Shown here in pieces: positions 52,943 to 64,000 of a stretch of 64,000 nucleotides of DNA. Each line of letters begins with the position of its first letter. Position 1 is the stretch's first letter. Source of the stretch: Pelecanus crispus (taxonomy: Eukaryota; Chordata; Aves; Pelecaniformes; Pelecanidae); assembly GCF_030463565.1 (NCBI RefSeq), contig NC_134656.1, positions 3,830,501 to 3,894,500 of the forward strand, written 5' to 3'. The translations under genes and the position numbers were made by a program. The notes under the pieces were generated by a model that did no database searches, was not told the origin of the DNA, and worked only from the letters and a program-made list of their open reading frames with translations.

Positions 52943-53065
52943 CTTCCCCCCCCCTTTTTTTTTCTTTTTTCTCTTTTTTCTCTTTTTCTCTTTTTTCCTC
53001 TTTTTCTTTCTTTCCCCCCTTTTTTTTTCTTTTTTCTTTCCCCCCCCTTTTTTTCCCTTTTTTTT
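52943..53065 (+). repeat. 123-nt uninterrupted pyrimidine tract
   Basis: Every base from 52943 to 53065 is C or T, arranged as runs of T with CTTTT-like units and blocks of five to nine Cs. Such homopyrimidine sequence with mirror-like symmetry can form triplex DNA. It sits inside the CpG island about 1.8 kb upstream of the putative first exon. Confidence 0.95.
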
Positions 53066-54424
53066 GTTTTGCTCTGAGGGCACAGGGATACCCAGCGAGC
53101 CACGAACGGCCGCTTTCGCGAGCAAATAAATACATCTCCAGCCAGTTGCGTTGCATTATTCCGAGGGAAATAGCTGGCATTCCTGCACCAGTTTATTTTG
53201 GAGTTGAAATTTCCCACCCTTCCCGCAGCGCTGGTCCCTGCGGAGCCGGGGCTGGCCGGGCTCCCCGGGGCGCCGGGACCCCCGGGCCGGGCAGCGCTCG
53301 GCTGGGACACGGGCGGGCTCCCGGAGCCGAGCAGGGCCTGATCCTGTGACAGAGGCCTGCGGGCGGCAAAGCTCGGTCCGCCCGTTGATGGAGCAAGCGG
53401 CGGGTGAGATTCGACGAGGATTTTTTTTTTTTTTTTCCCTTCGTTTTTTCGAGGGGGAGGGAGCCGGCGCTTCGGGGTAAAGGAGCAAAAATTCCCCCGC
53501 ACGCCCCGGAGGCAAAACCCGAGAACGATGAAATGATTTCCTCGCTCCGGCGGCGGGTGGGGACCGGCCCCGCTGCCCGGCACCGGGGGAGAGTTAAATC
53601 GGCCAAATTACCGGGGCCAGGGGGGCAGCGGGGCCCAAGTGCTCCTTCCCCTCCTGCCGCCCCTTCCCGCGGTCGCGCCGACGGGGAACAGCGGGGAAAG
53701 GGGGTTTTGTGCCCGTCGCAAGGCCCGAGCCGCTCGGCCGGGGGGGCTGCAGGGGGAAGGACCCTCCCCGTGCTCCCCGCGGGGAACGGCGGAGCCCCTG
53801 CAAGCGGGGCAGCCCGGGGCTGGCGGGGCCCGGAGGCCCCGACGGGACGGTGAGGGGCCGGAGCGCTGCGCTCCGAAGCGGCCCGGCCGGGCAGAGCCGC
53901 CCGGAGCCCCGGGCACGGCCGGGCCGGGCGGGCTGGAAGCCTCGGGGGGGCCGTGGACCGGTTGCGAAGGGCAGAGGGGGGCCGGGGGGCTGGTGAGACC
54001 CCCCCGCTCCCCGTTAGCGCGGGTTTGATCGCACAGGAGAGCCGGAGGGCTCGCTCGGAGCGGAACAGCGCCTGGCCACGGCCCCTGCCCCACGAAACCG
54101 GGGGGAAAAGTTTTCGGGGTGTTCCCCAGCATCTACCGGCGGCCCCGGGGGGGCACCGCCTCCCACCGGGGCGTCGGGGCGACCTCCAGAAACGCCGCAA
54201 AGGAGGGAGCCACCCCTCGCCGGGGGGCGGGCGGACACCTCCATCCTTGCGGGGTGGTGGGTGGGGGGCATCCAGCGGGTCCGGGGCGGTGCGGGGCACC
54301 CTCGGGGGCCGCATCCTGCCCCCGCCCCGCCCGCTGCCCGCGGCCCCGTGCCGGGGGCGAGCCGGTGGGGCTCATCCCGTGTGCGTGCGTCCCCCCCGCC
54401 CTGCCGGGAGCGGAGCCGGCGGGA

Positions 54425-54430
54425 CTTATC
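54425..54430 (-). promoter_or_regulatory. GATA5: GATA-type site in the proximal promoter
   Basis: CTTATC, which is GATAAG on the minus strand, lies about 340 bp upstream of the putative first exon in otherwise CG-rich DNA. It is one of few GATA words there and would allow autoregulation or cross-regulation by GATA factors. This is a motif match only. Confidence 0.3.
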
Positions 54431-54503
54431 CCGTCCCATCCCGTCCCCCCCACCCTCGGGAGGCGCCCAATCCTGGCCGGGACCGGGGCTACCCCGCCGG
54501 CCG

Positions 54504-54510
54504 TCACGTG
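54504..54510. promoter_or_regulatory. GATA5: CACGTG E-box (USF/MITF type)
   Basis: TCACGTG lies in a GTCACGTGG context about 260 bp upstream of the putative first exon. The palindromic CACGTG is the classical USF/MYC/TFE site. E-boxes have been reported as important in GATA4-family promoters, but functional equivalence here is inference. Confidence 0.4.
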
Positions 54511-54541
54511 GGCCGGGCCGCACCGGGGCCCGCCGTAAAGA

Positions 54542-54567
54542 GCCGCCGCCGCCGCCGCCGCCGCCAC
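54542..54567 (+). repeat. GCC triplet repeat
   Basis: Eight uninterrupted GCC units follow AAAGA. They lie 200 bp before the putative first-exon ATG cluster, in promoter or far 5' leader sequence. A second, shorter GCC run lies in the 5' UTR at about 55542-55557. Confidence 0.9.
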
Positions 54568-54698
54568 TTCCCCGCCGGGCGCAGCCAGGGACGCACCCCC
54601 GGGAGACGGCGGCGGCGGGAGGGGAGGGACCGGGGGAGGGCAGCCCCCCTCTGCCAGGGGGTCCCGGTTGTTTTGGTTTTTTTCTCCTCCCTCCCCCG

Positions 54699-54749
54699 TA
54701 AATTTTATTTTTTTTATTATTATTATTTTTTATTATTATTATTATTTTT
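54699..54749 (+). promoter_or_regulatory. GATA5: AT-rich ATT-repeat core-promoter candidate
   Basis: This 51-bp stretch of T runs and TTA/ATT triplets starts TAAATTTTATTT and stands alone in a CG-rich island, 15-70 bp before the putative exon 1. It could supply a degenerate TATA function (TAAATTTTATT) or act as a nucleosome-excluding tract. A transcription start would then fall at about 54730-54790. No transcript evidence is available here. Confidence 0.35.
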
Positions 54750-54752
54750 CCT

Positions 54753-54762
54753 GGGATTTCCC
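54753..54762. promoter_or_regulatory. GATA5: Kappa-B-like palindrome
   Basis: GGGATTTCCC matches the NF-kappa-B consensus GGGRNNYYCC exactly. It sits between the ATT-rich tract and the first upstream ATG, close to the expected transcription start. It is a motif match only. Confidence 0.35.
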
Positions 54763-54765
54763 TGG

Positions 54766-54829
54766 ATGGTCCGAGCGCAGCTTCATGCCCACCCGGCCAT
54801 GCCCGGCTCCGCTCCCGGCCCGCTGCCAT
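54766..54829 (+). other. GATA5: Putative GATA5 non-coding exon 1 (3' part) with upstream ATGs
   Basis: The exon is inferred from the donor CCAT|GTGAGTACC at 54829/54830, which pairs with an acceptor at 55483-55484 to remove 655 bp. Vertebrate GATA4/5/6 genes normally have a non-coding first exon spliced to the exon bearing the start codon. The 5' limit is unknown; 54766 is only the first ATG after the AT-rich tract. ATGs at 54766 and 54785, plus one formed across the splice junction, open all three frames, and all stop before the GATA5 start codon. Confidence 0.45.
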
Positions 54830-56737
<1,908 letters not shown>

Positions 56738-57125
56738 TCAATACTTACCCTTGTGTTTAAATTAGCGGGGCAGATTTATAGCTCCCTCCCTTTTAAGTAA
56801 TTTATTGTGGTAAATTAGTTTATATTTGAACAGACTCTCGGTCTCCTAATTCACCTTCGCCCAAACAGGTCCGCAGCTGCCTCGCTCTGCGGCCTTTGCA
56901 GAGACACTGAAGGGCACTCAGGCGTTGAACAATAAACCCCACTTCAATTCGTTTGCACCCACACCGGAGGGTCCTTTTAAACCAAGCCCCGAGCAAATAA
57001 CGTTTTGGGCTTGATTTAAAAGGACTCTCCGTGCGCAGGGTTTATAACCCCGCGGGTATTTCACCATCCTCCTCCGGCGGGGGTTTGCAAAGTCCTTTAA
57101 AAGCCACTTCAAGATCTCAGCCGCG

Positions 57126-57163
57126 TTATCATCTTTACTGCGGTGAACGGAATTATCTTATCT
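57126..57163 (-). promoter_or_regulatory. GATA5: Cluster of three GATA sites in intron 2
   Basis: TTATCA (57126-57131) and two adjacent TTATCT words (57153-57158 and 57158-57163) are TGATAA, AGATAA and AGATAA on the minus strand, all matching WGATAR. Three sites in 38 bp is a dense group. Upstream within 60 bp are CAAAGTCC and CACTTCAAG words that suit HNF4 and NKX2 factors. This suggests an autoregulatory or heart/gut enhancer; function is inference. Confidence 0.45.
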
Positions 57164-58135
57164 TTAGCCCAAGAACAAAGTTAAAGCAGGGAAGCAGCCC
57201 CGCTCCCCACCGAGCCGCCTCCCCGGCTCGGCTTTTCCTCCCACGCCGGAGGTGCTCGGGAGCGGTTTCTTTCCAGGATTTTCTCTTTGTCTGGGAAAAT
57301 CCGTTGCGTTGTGCGGGAAGGGATGGCCCCGGTCCTGCCGAAGGAGGTGATGGCGCAGAAATCTCTTCCGCGCTTTGAATTTGGTGGTTTGGGATCTGGA
57401 ATAGTGGCCGCCGTCCTCTCTGCCGTTTATTTTTGCTCTTGGATAGTGTAAACCGCTCTTAGATAGCGTAAACTATTCTTTTTTTTCATTTAATTAATTG
57501 TTGTGACTTTTTTCTTTTTTTCACTTTTTACCTTTTATTTTTATTTTATGCTTCCCTCTTTTTAATTTTTGTTCTTTTCCCTTTTTCTCTCCGTTGGATC
57601 ATTATTAATACAATCGAAGATGGAAAAAAAAAAGAAAAGAGAGGCTTTTTTTTTTTCCCCCGAGAGAAAATAACATTCCAGGCGAAGGAATTTATTTCAA
57701 AAAGAGACAGAAAAGCGGTAGGGAAAAAAAAACGACTCTCAATCGAGGGGTCCCTCGGTTTTGCTCCGGGCTGCCCGCGTGCCACGGGGCCGCACCGGGG
57801 CCGGTGCTCGGAGCCGGCGGCTCCGCCGCTTCTTCCCGGGGCTTTCGGAGGGGGAGAAAATTGAGGAAGAGCCTCGCTGGCGGGCGTTCGGGGCCGCGGG
57901 GGCCGGCGATGCTCTCCCGGGGACCCCCGGGCCCCCGGCGGCCGTCAGCCCGGCCGGCTCGGGGCGAGCGGAGCCGCAGCCCGGCGTTGGCCCACGGGCA
58001 ACCCCGAGCCCTTCCCCAGCCGGGCCGTCCCCACCGGCCGGCGACCAGCGCGCCTCGATGGAAACCGGGAAAATCTCCCCATTTTGCCCCCCTCATCAAG
58101 GTTTATTTTTGCAGCCCACGCTGCAAAAGGTGCAG

Positions 58136-58159
58136 GGATAAACCACGCGGATAAACCAC
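58136..58159 (+). promoter_or_regulatory. GATA5: Doubled GGATAAACCAC motif
   Basis: The 11-mer GGATAAACCAC occurs at 58136-58146 and again at 58149-58159, 13 bp apart. Each copy joins a GATA word (GATAA) to AACCAC, the reverse complement of the RUNX core GTGGTT. The repeat is exact and lies 450 bp before the N-finger exon. Whether it binds anything is unknown. Confidence 0.4.
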
Positions 58160-58254
58160 CGCGCTCTCCCGCTGATGGGCTCCATGCCCACTCCCAGCTC
58201 GGGGAGACCCCAGCCGCGCTCAGCACTTTGGGGTCTTTGGGGGAATATGCTGTC

Positions 58255-58516
58255 TTTGAGCAAAATTTTAAAAGATTAAGGGGTGGAGGGAATAAAGGGG
58301 TTTGGCCCGCACTTTGCAGGGTGGAGGCGAACTCCCACCGGGCAGGGATTGTCCCTCGCAGAGGAGTAGTGGGGCACAGAGGATTATTTGAGCGAAATTT
58401 TAAAAGATTAAGGGGTGGAGGGAATAAAGGGGTTTGGCCCGCACTTTGCAGGGTGGAGGTGAACTCCCACCGGGCAGGGATCGTCCCTCGCAGAGGAGTA
58501 GTGGGGCACAGGATTA
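58255..58516. repeat. 132-bp tandem duplication beside the N-finger exon
   Basis: Copy 1 (58255-58386) and copy 2 (58387-58516) begin TTTGAGC and run through TAAAAGATTAAGGGG to GGGGCACAG. They differ by three substitutions and a 2-nt deletion near the end of copy 2. All three substitutions are CpG/TpG or CpG/CpA alternatives. The period is a multiple of three, so an open frame runs through both copies with a 44-residue repeat, but no splice signals make it an exon. Confidence 0.97.
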
Positions 58517-58605
58517 GGGACCTTCTCCCGCAGGGTCCCGGTGGGCAGCCCGGCCCCGGGCGCTGGGATGGCTCCTGACCCGCATGCCTTGGGTGTCTCT
58601 TCCAG

Positions 58606-58772
58606 AGTACCTGGAGGAGTTCCCCGGGGACGGCCGGGAGTGCGTGAACTGCGGGGCCATGTCCACGCCGCTCTGGAGGAAGGACGGCACTGGGCATTAC
58701 CTGTGCAACGCCTGTGGGCTCTACCACAAAATGAACGGCATCAACCGGCCGCTCAAGCCGCAGAAGAGGCTG
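58606..58772 (+). CDS. GATA5: GATA5 exon 3 (N-terminal GATA zinc finger, codons 174-229)
   Basis: The exon follows acceptor TCTCTTCCAG and completes the split codon G|AG (Glu174), reading [16 protein letters not shown]. The finger is CVNC (Cys186, Cys189), 17 residues, then CNAC (Cys207, Cys210), the canonical C-X2-C-X17-C-X2-C of GATA type IV fingers. It has [13 protein letters not shown] in the loop and [13 protein letters not shown] after it. This finger stabilises DNA binding on paired sites and contacts FOG cofactors. The exon ends PQKRL with donor CTG|GTAAGA at 58772/58773, phase 0, where family members continue into the C-terminal finger. The linker reads [10 protein letters not shown], one residue shorter than the NRPLIKPQ or NRPLVRPQ of mammalian GATA4 and GATA5. 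The C-finger exon is not in the window, so the gene is partial. Confidence 0.96.
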
Positions 58773-61700
58773 GTAAGAGGGGGAGAGCCCGCAGGGATGC
58801 CCTGTTCCACCCCGGGGGGGCTGGAGGGCAGGAGCCGGGGGGCTGTTGCGGTGTCTGCGCTGTCGGGGTCTCTGTGCTTGTGTTAGGGCCTGTTTGACCC
58901 TCGGACCACGAATAAAACACCATCAGCACCGGCGGGAGCCCCCGGTTGCGGTGCAGAGCCAGCTCGGGTCGGGAGTTACGGAATGAAGCTGGAGGGGATT
59001 GCCGCGTGGAGATGGGGCAGCAGGGACCGGAGGGGTCCCGGGGCTGCACGGAGGGGCTGCACCGCAGCCGAGCAGGGGCCGATCAGCCCTGCCTGCGGTC
59101 CAGGGCTCTGTGGGCTTCCTCCGGCTCCGTTCCCGCAGTGGGCACGTTGCTTATTCTGTAATAATTATTTCCTAGTTCTTCATGCAGACACACTCGGTCT
59201 AGGCAGGGTGGCTGAACAGGAGACAGGGCTGGTGCTGAGCTGGCCCAGGCAGGTTTGCAGCCGCTCGCGATGGGAGCAGGATGAGGCCCAGTTCCCCCAC
59301 TGCCTAAGGGGGAGGTTTGGGGTTTGGTGGTTCCCGGTTTCTCTGCAGGTTAAAGCATTAATTCCCCCCCACAACACGATATTGGTCTTCCTCCAGTTGG
59401 GATCCCATCATGAGAGAGGAAAGGCGCCTCCGGTTTTTTTTTGTAGAGTCGCTTTGGGATGTTTAAATTTGGTGGTAACAGTTTTGGTTTCAGAGCCTGT
59501 CATCAGAAGCCGTCATTACAAACAGGATGTTTGTCGGAGCCGCGCTGGGGAACAGCTGGGAGCTCCTTTTGCTTTTGCTCGGGGTGTATTCCCTCAGTTA
59601 TTTTTTTGCATTGCAAAACAAATTATTAGCAATAACCCAACAATGACAAGTTTCTGTGTAAGAAAACCAGTTAAAAAAAAAAAAAAAGTTGGGATTGAGC
59701 AAGATGTTTCATTCTGATTCTGATCCCGGAAATGTGGCTCTGGATTTGCAAAATGAAATGAGCAGCGTCTCCGTGGAAAATCACCCTGGTTTGTTCATCA
59801 CATGAAAATTGGGCATTTCTGTGAAACATTTAGCATTATCCGACAGGATTTGCCTGTCTCACCAAACCCCTCCTGGTCCCCTTTAATGTAATGACGTTAA
59901 ACCTGCACCCCAGCAGCGGGCTCTGGTCACTACTGTGCTGCAAATCTCGGAGTTACGCTGCTGATTTCTTCAGAGCAAATACGATCGTGCGTAGAGAGAT
60001 AGGTGCAACCCAGTTTAAATCCAACTCCGCATTTCGGACTGGCATCAAAATGTGGCGCTGGATGAATTTCCAGGGTTTTTTTGAACAGCTTTTCCCCAAA
60101 GGAAATGGAGAGGTCTCGCTGCTATTCAGTATTTTATTTCACCGCGTGGGAAGGGACGCAGCCTTGCATTGCCTGCACCCTACCCGCGTGGTGCAGGCAG
60201 CGTTCGGGAGCCCCGAGCTCCCTGCCTGCTCCTCTGTCGTTGCTGGCAGAGCCCCATATGTAGCACCCACAAGGCATTTTTCAGCAAACGTTTCAACGAA
60301 GTTTTCTGGTGGAGAACACTGGTTCGCAGAATTAAGACCGTTTCCCAGGGATGAGGAAATCTTGCCGGGTATTTTCAAAGTGCTTCCAACCTTTTTTTAT
60401 TATTATTTTGGCAATCAATACAATAATGATACAGCCCAAATGAAAGAGATGATTCTTATCCAGGGGAAACAATTCAGTAATTTGAAATACTTGAGGGGAT
60501 TTTGTTTTATGGATTAGAAAAGGGGCTGCAATTTTGACTTTCCATCCTGACTTTGGAATGAAACATTTCAAAATCTTGAATTTTCCCAAGGGTTTGAAAT
60601 GTCATGTTGCAACAAGTTCTGCCCCGTTGGAGGAAGGGGGATCCACTGATGCTGGACAAGAGGGTGCTGGGCGTACTCTGCAAATCCACCACCGAGGGAG
60701 CGACCTGCACCCCTGTGGCTTGGGATGTTTCTTCCCCCGAATGATTTCCATGGCAGGGGATGTCTTCCCCGCTCATAACCTCACCCGCACGGGCTGGGCG
60801 GGAGCAGCGCAGTGAACGCGGTGACACACCGTTGCTCTAGGAACGATGAAATCGGCTGTTTCACAATGCAGTGAAATACAGACATGGGAAGGAAAAATGG
60901 TTGCTTTTGTCCTTTACGTTACGACCTTTGTTCTGTAAGTAGAGACCGCGCTGGGAGTTATTCTGACTTCTGTTTTCACAAAGCAAAGTCCCGCCAAAAG
61001 CCCCGGAGAACGCAACGTGGCCCACATAACGCTGCGGGAATGACATCCTGCGGCTCGGTAGCACTCAGCCTGCTTGTGCACGGGAGGGCGAGCAATAGTA
61101 GTGTAGTTTCCAGTTCATTTTTTTGTTTCTTTTTTTGTAATAAGGGCAACATCCTCTACACAGCAGGGACAGCTGTTTCGCTACTGTCTGTGTCTGGACT
61201 CAAAGCACCGTGGCTTTCAGCAGAAAGGATTTATCTTAGAGGAGGATGAGAGCAGTGCTTCATTTTCGGCAATATCTTTTCTAGCCAAAGTTTCTTGGTG
61301 CGTTTCACCAGATGATACCTTAGACCCAATCCTAAAAGCCAAATCACTTTTACCATCCAGGAGCAGCTGCTGGGGCATCCTTGCACATGCAATTTCCCCG
61401 TGTTAGGAGCAGAGCCGCGCCGCGCGGTGCAGCAAGGGGGGGCAGATGCAGCAGCCGTCCTATGCTCAGCAGCTCCCACACCCTCCTGAGTTGAAGGACT
61501 AACCTGGAATTGAGTTTTGCTGGCTTGGCTCAGGGGGTATTTTTTCCACCCATCCTTTTTTACAGTTTGCAATGCATAGTGGGTTTGGTGACACTTTTTG
61601 GGAAGGTGGGGATGGGACTGATCGCAGCTCTGGGACAACCTGATAGGACCCTAGAGCCATGCAGCGTTCACAGTGTGTGCCTCAGCTTTCTCCTGGCCAC

Positions 61701-64000
61701 CAGTTCCTGTGGCTCCCTTGTGCTCTGAGGTGTGGGTTTGCCCAGAGCCACGATAGCAAAGGCAAATCTCAGACGATGCTGCTGCATTTGGCCCTGAGCG
61801 TTGGATCTGCCCACTTTCAGGAGCTGAGCTCGGGTATCTCAGCACGCTTTGCTGCAATCTCTTTCTTATTGACACCAGGTCCCCTCCGTCCTGCTGGTAA
61901 GGGGGACAGAGAAGCACTGATTAAGTGTACGGGTTCAGAGGCTTTTTTTTTTTTTTCTGTGAAACCCTGGGGTTTCATTTCCACCTTTGAAAAGGAGGTG
62001 AAGCAAAGTCTCTGACAGCTTTGGGCTCCCTCAGAGGGACCTGCCCTGCTGGCTCTGAATTTTTTGGGCTCTCCAAGCAGCACTCACACACAGTTGATTC
62101 GATAGGCACCAACTCACCGTTCCTTGAGCTTATCAGCAGCACTTGGCTGTCAAGTCCGGTCCATGAAGAGTTTTTGTTTGAGTGTATGCTGCATTTGTAT
62201 AAATAAACACTGGAGCACAATGTTGAAGTCAACAACTTCCTAGACAAGGTCAGAACGGTACAAAGGGAGCCGGGTGGAGGCAGGCAGAAATGCATTTTCT
62301 TTTAAGGGAACTGCTGGGAAACCAGCAATAATGTATTGTACCCTTGTCCTTCAGTGAGCAACAGTAGCCTTGACTGTCTCTTTCTTGCTAAGCTGGCAGG
62401 TTATGGTGCAGGGCCAGGTTCTTGTGGGGTTTCTGGGGTTTAAATGGTAATATTTGGCTGTGGAGGATGGCTTCTGCTCTCCCTGGCTGTGCGAGGAGGA
62501 AGCAGCCCACGGAGTGATGTGCAGGAGATGGAGAAGGCACGTGCCGCTGCCCCAGCTGAAAGCCCGCGAGCAGGTCATGATGCAGTGCTGGCAGGGTGGG
62601 CAGAGCTCTGGCAGGGCTGGCATTGCCCTTGGGCCACTGGAGCCATGGGTCTCATTGCCACCTCATCTGCAAGTCACAGACAAAGCGTTGGATGAAATAG
62701 GGACAGCATGTCCCTCCCTCCCAGAGGCCCGTGGTGGCCCAGAAATCTCGGGGCTTTCCAAAGGGCTTTGCGTTGGCCTTCCTCCATCTGCAGGTGACGA
62801 CAGATCTTACCAACCCACACCGGGCACAGTTACCCCAGGGCTGAGTGCCTCCAAATTCCCCTCCGCATCCGCAGCAGGAGCAGGACCTCAGAGCCCCTTG
62901 CACCCATTGGGTGCTCAGCACCTCCCTCTGCTCCCATCGGGGCTGAGGTCCCCCCTGGTTGCAGGGATGAATGGCACAGCTCTGGCAGCTGAAAGGCTCT
63001 AAGAAAGCTCTGTAGCTGCTCCAGGGTCTTGCTGTGACACCAAGTCCCATATTAGGGACAGGCATTGCTGTCCCCTCCTCTGTGCCAGGCTTGTCAGCTC
63101 GCACCTTGGTGTATTATTATTTTTGCCTGGTTATTTCTTGAAAGCTAAATAATTTCCAAAGCAATACCGTTATTTGCAAATAGTTGCTGAGACCTCTTTG
63201 CTGAGCAACGAGTGAATCAAAGCTTGGGCATGTAACTTGTGTCTCTTGAAACTCAAAGCAGATCTTTATTTGACTGCTAATCTTGTAAAAACATTTCATT
63301 TTTATTCCTACCCTTCCCACCTCATTCGTCATATTGCTCAGTCATGATATCAAGCAATAATAGAAGAATAAACAAACAGGGAGTTCTTTATTGCCTGCAT
63401 CGCCTATTGTCTGCCTTTGAGAGCAATCAAAGTGATTTTTCTCAAGGCTGAAGAACATATTCAAACACCTGAATGTGGAGAGCCTGTGATATTACTTATG
63501 TCTCTGGTATCTTACACTTAATGAAGTCCTTTATTAGAATAGTTTCAACACCTAGTGTTAGGAGACTTTCAAATGAAATGCCTGTTGAGCTGACAAGTCT
63601 GTATATAGACACTTGTGAATTTTCCAGTGGCTTGGAGTACAGTTGTCAGAAATGAGTTTGCTGCTTCTGCCAGAATATTTTCTTTCTCCATTTGGAAGTT
63701 TTAACATTTCAGAGCCAGCAACCACTGCACTCACAAAATACGTCATTAATTAATGTTTGCACGACGTTTCTGCAGCCTGTAAGAGAACAGATTATCTGTG
63801 AGATGTGCAAAGAATAACTTCCCTGGTCCCATCATGGGCCAGTTCAGTTTGGTTCTGCTCAGTTCAGCCAATTGATTCCAGTTGTCTTAAACCAGAGATT
63901 AACTGGGATGTTGCTACCTTTAGTGGTAGTTCTGAGAGCAGAAAAACAGAAGAGTTCACTTAAAGCATGAGGAGTTTTCTTCATGCACTTAAAGCCTGGC
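58773..64000 (+). other. GATA5: GATA5 intron 3, running off the window
   Basis: From donor GTAAGA to the window end I find no exon for the C-finger, which would encode a CxNCH...NAEGEPVCNACGLY-like stretch; neither sequence nor frame shows it. The intron therefore exceeds 5.2 kb. It includes A and T runs (about 59674-59687 and 61946-61959) and scattered GATA words, but no gene. Chicken GATA5 is reported to have an alternative first exon giving an isoform without the N-finger; such an exon would lie in this intron or further right, and I cannot pinpoint it. Confidence 0.75.

Noticed and set aside
53193-54314. 373-codon minus-strand open frame, and many other long frames on both strands from 50 to 55.4 kb
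   Set aside because: The DNA is very GC-rich so stops are rare. Products are Pro/Gly/Arg/Ala-rich noise overlapping in several frames, with no domain, and they overlap the GATA5 promoter.
58084-58578. 164-codon frame running through the 132-bp duplication as a possible repeat protein
   Set aside because: It is intronic, has no fitting splice signals, and stays open only because the period is a multiple of three.
58773-64000. C-terminal zinc-finger exon of GATA5
   Set aside because: No frame encodes a second CxxC...CNAC finger with a basic tail; the exon must lie beyond the window.

Overview
This is vertebrate nuclear DNA, most probably from a bird. Its one recognisable gene is the 5' part of GATA5, a cardiac and endodermal zinc-finger transcription factor, on the + strand at the right-hand end. 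The bird assignment rests on four observations: a chicken-like GATA5 N-terminus and N-finger, a GC-rich promoter island several kb long beside AT-richer flanks, very few recent transposons, and only heavily decayed copies of ancient amniote repeats (a MIR-type SINE and palindromic MITE-like elements of the kind common in turtles and crocodilians). The exact species cannot be told. There is no bacterial, phage or CRISPR content.

Layout. Positions 1 to about 50,400 are gene-free. I see no exon of a known protein there, and the open frames are short or lie in GC-rich sequence where stops are rare. This part holds homopolymer and dinucleotide tracts, one convincing MIR-type SINE (8.55 kb), several decayed palindromic repeats (9.6, 16.2, 21.9, 38.2, 44.4 and 47.3 kb), an isolated CpG-rich patch with a short tandem duplication (10.3 kb), and AT-rich blocks that are plausible distal enhancers. 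The best motif cluster is a T-box inverted pair with flanking GATA sites at 14.3 kb. In mammals the DNA upstream of GATA5 leads towards the miR-1-1/miR-133a-2 locus. I looked for both mature miRNA sequences and found neither.

From about 50.4 to 56.2 kb lies one very large CpG island. It contains a 123-nt pure pyrimidine tract, a CACGTG E-box, a GCC triplet repeat, an AT-rich ATT tract and a kappa-B-like palindrome. A probable non-coding first exon ends at 54,829, followed by a 655-bp intron. The second exon carries the last 83 nt of the 5' UTR and codons 1-173. Intron 2 (2.5 kb) holds a CCCCRT hexamer minisatellite, a cluster of GATA sites, a repeated GATA/RUNX-like motif and a very recent 132-bp tandem duplication. 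The next exon (58,606-58,772) encodes the whole N-terminal GATA zinc finger. The C-terminal finger, basic tail and 3' end are not in the window, which ends inside the following intron.

The window therefore shows a developmental regulator with a long upstream regulatory domain. I found no new biological system. The points worth a second look are the fine structure of the GATA5 promoter, leader and intron, a one-residue-shorter linker after the N-finger, and the candidate enhancers.
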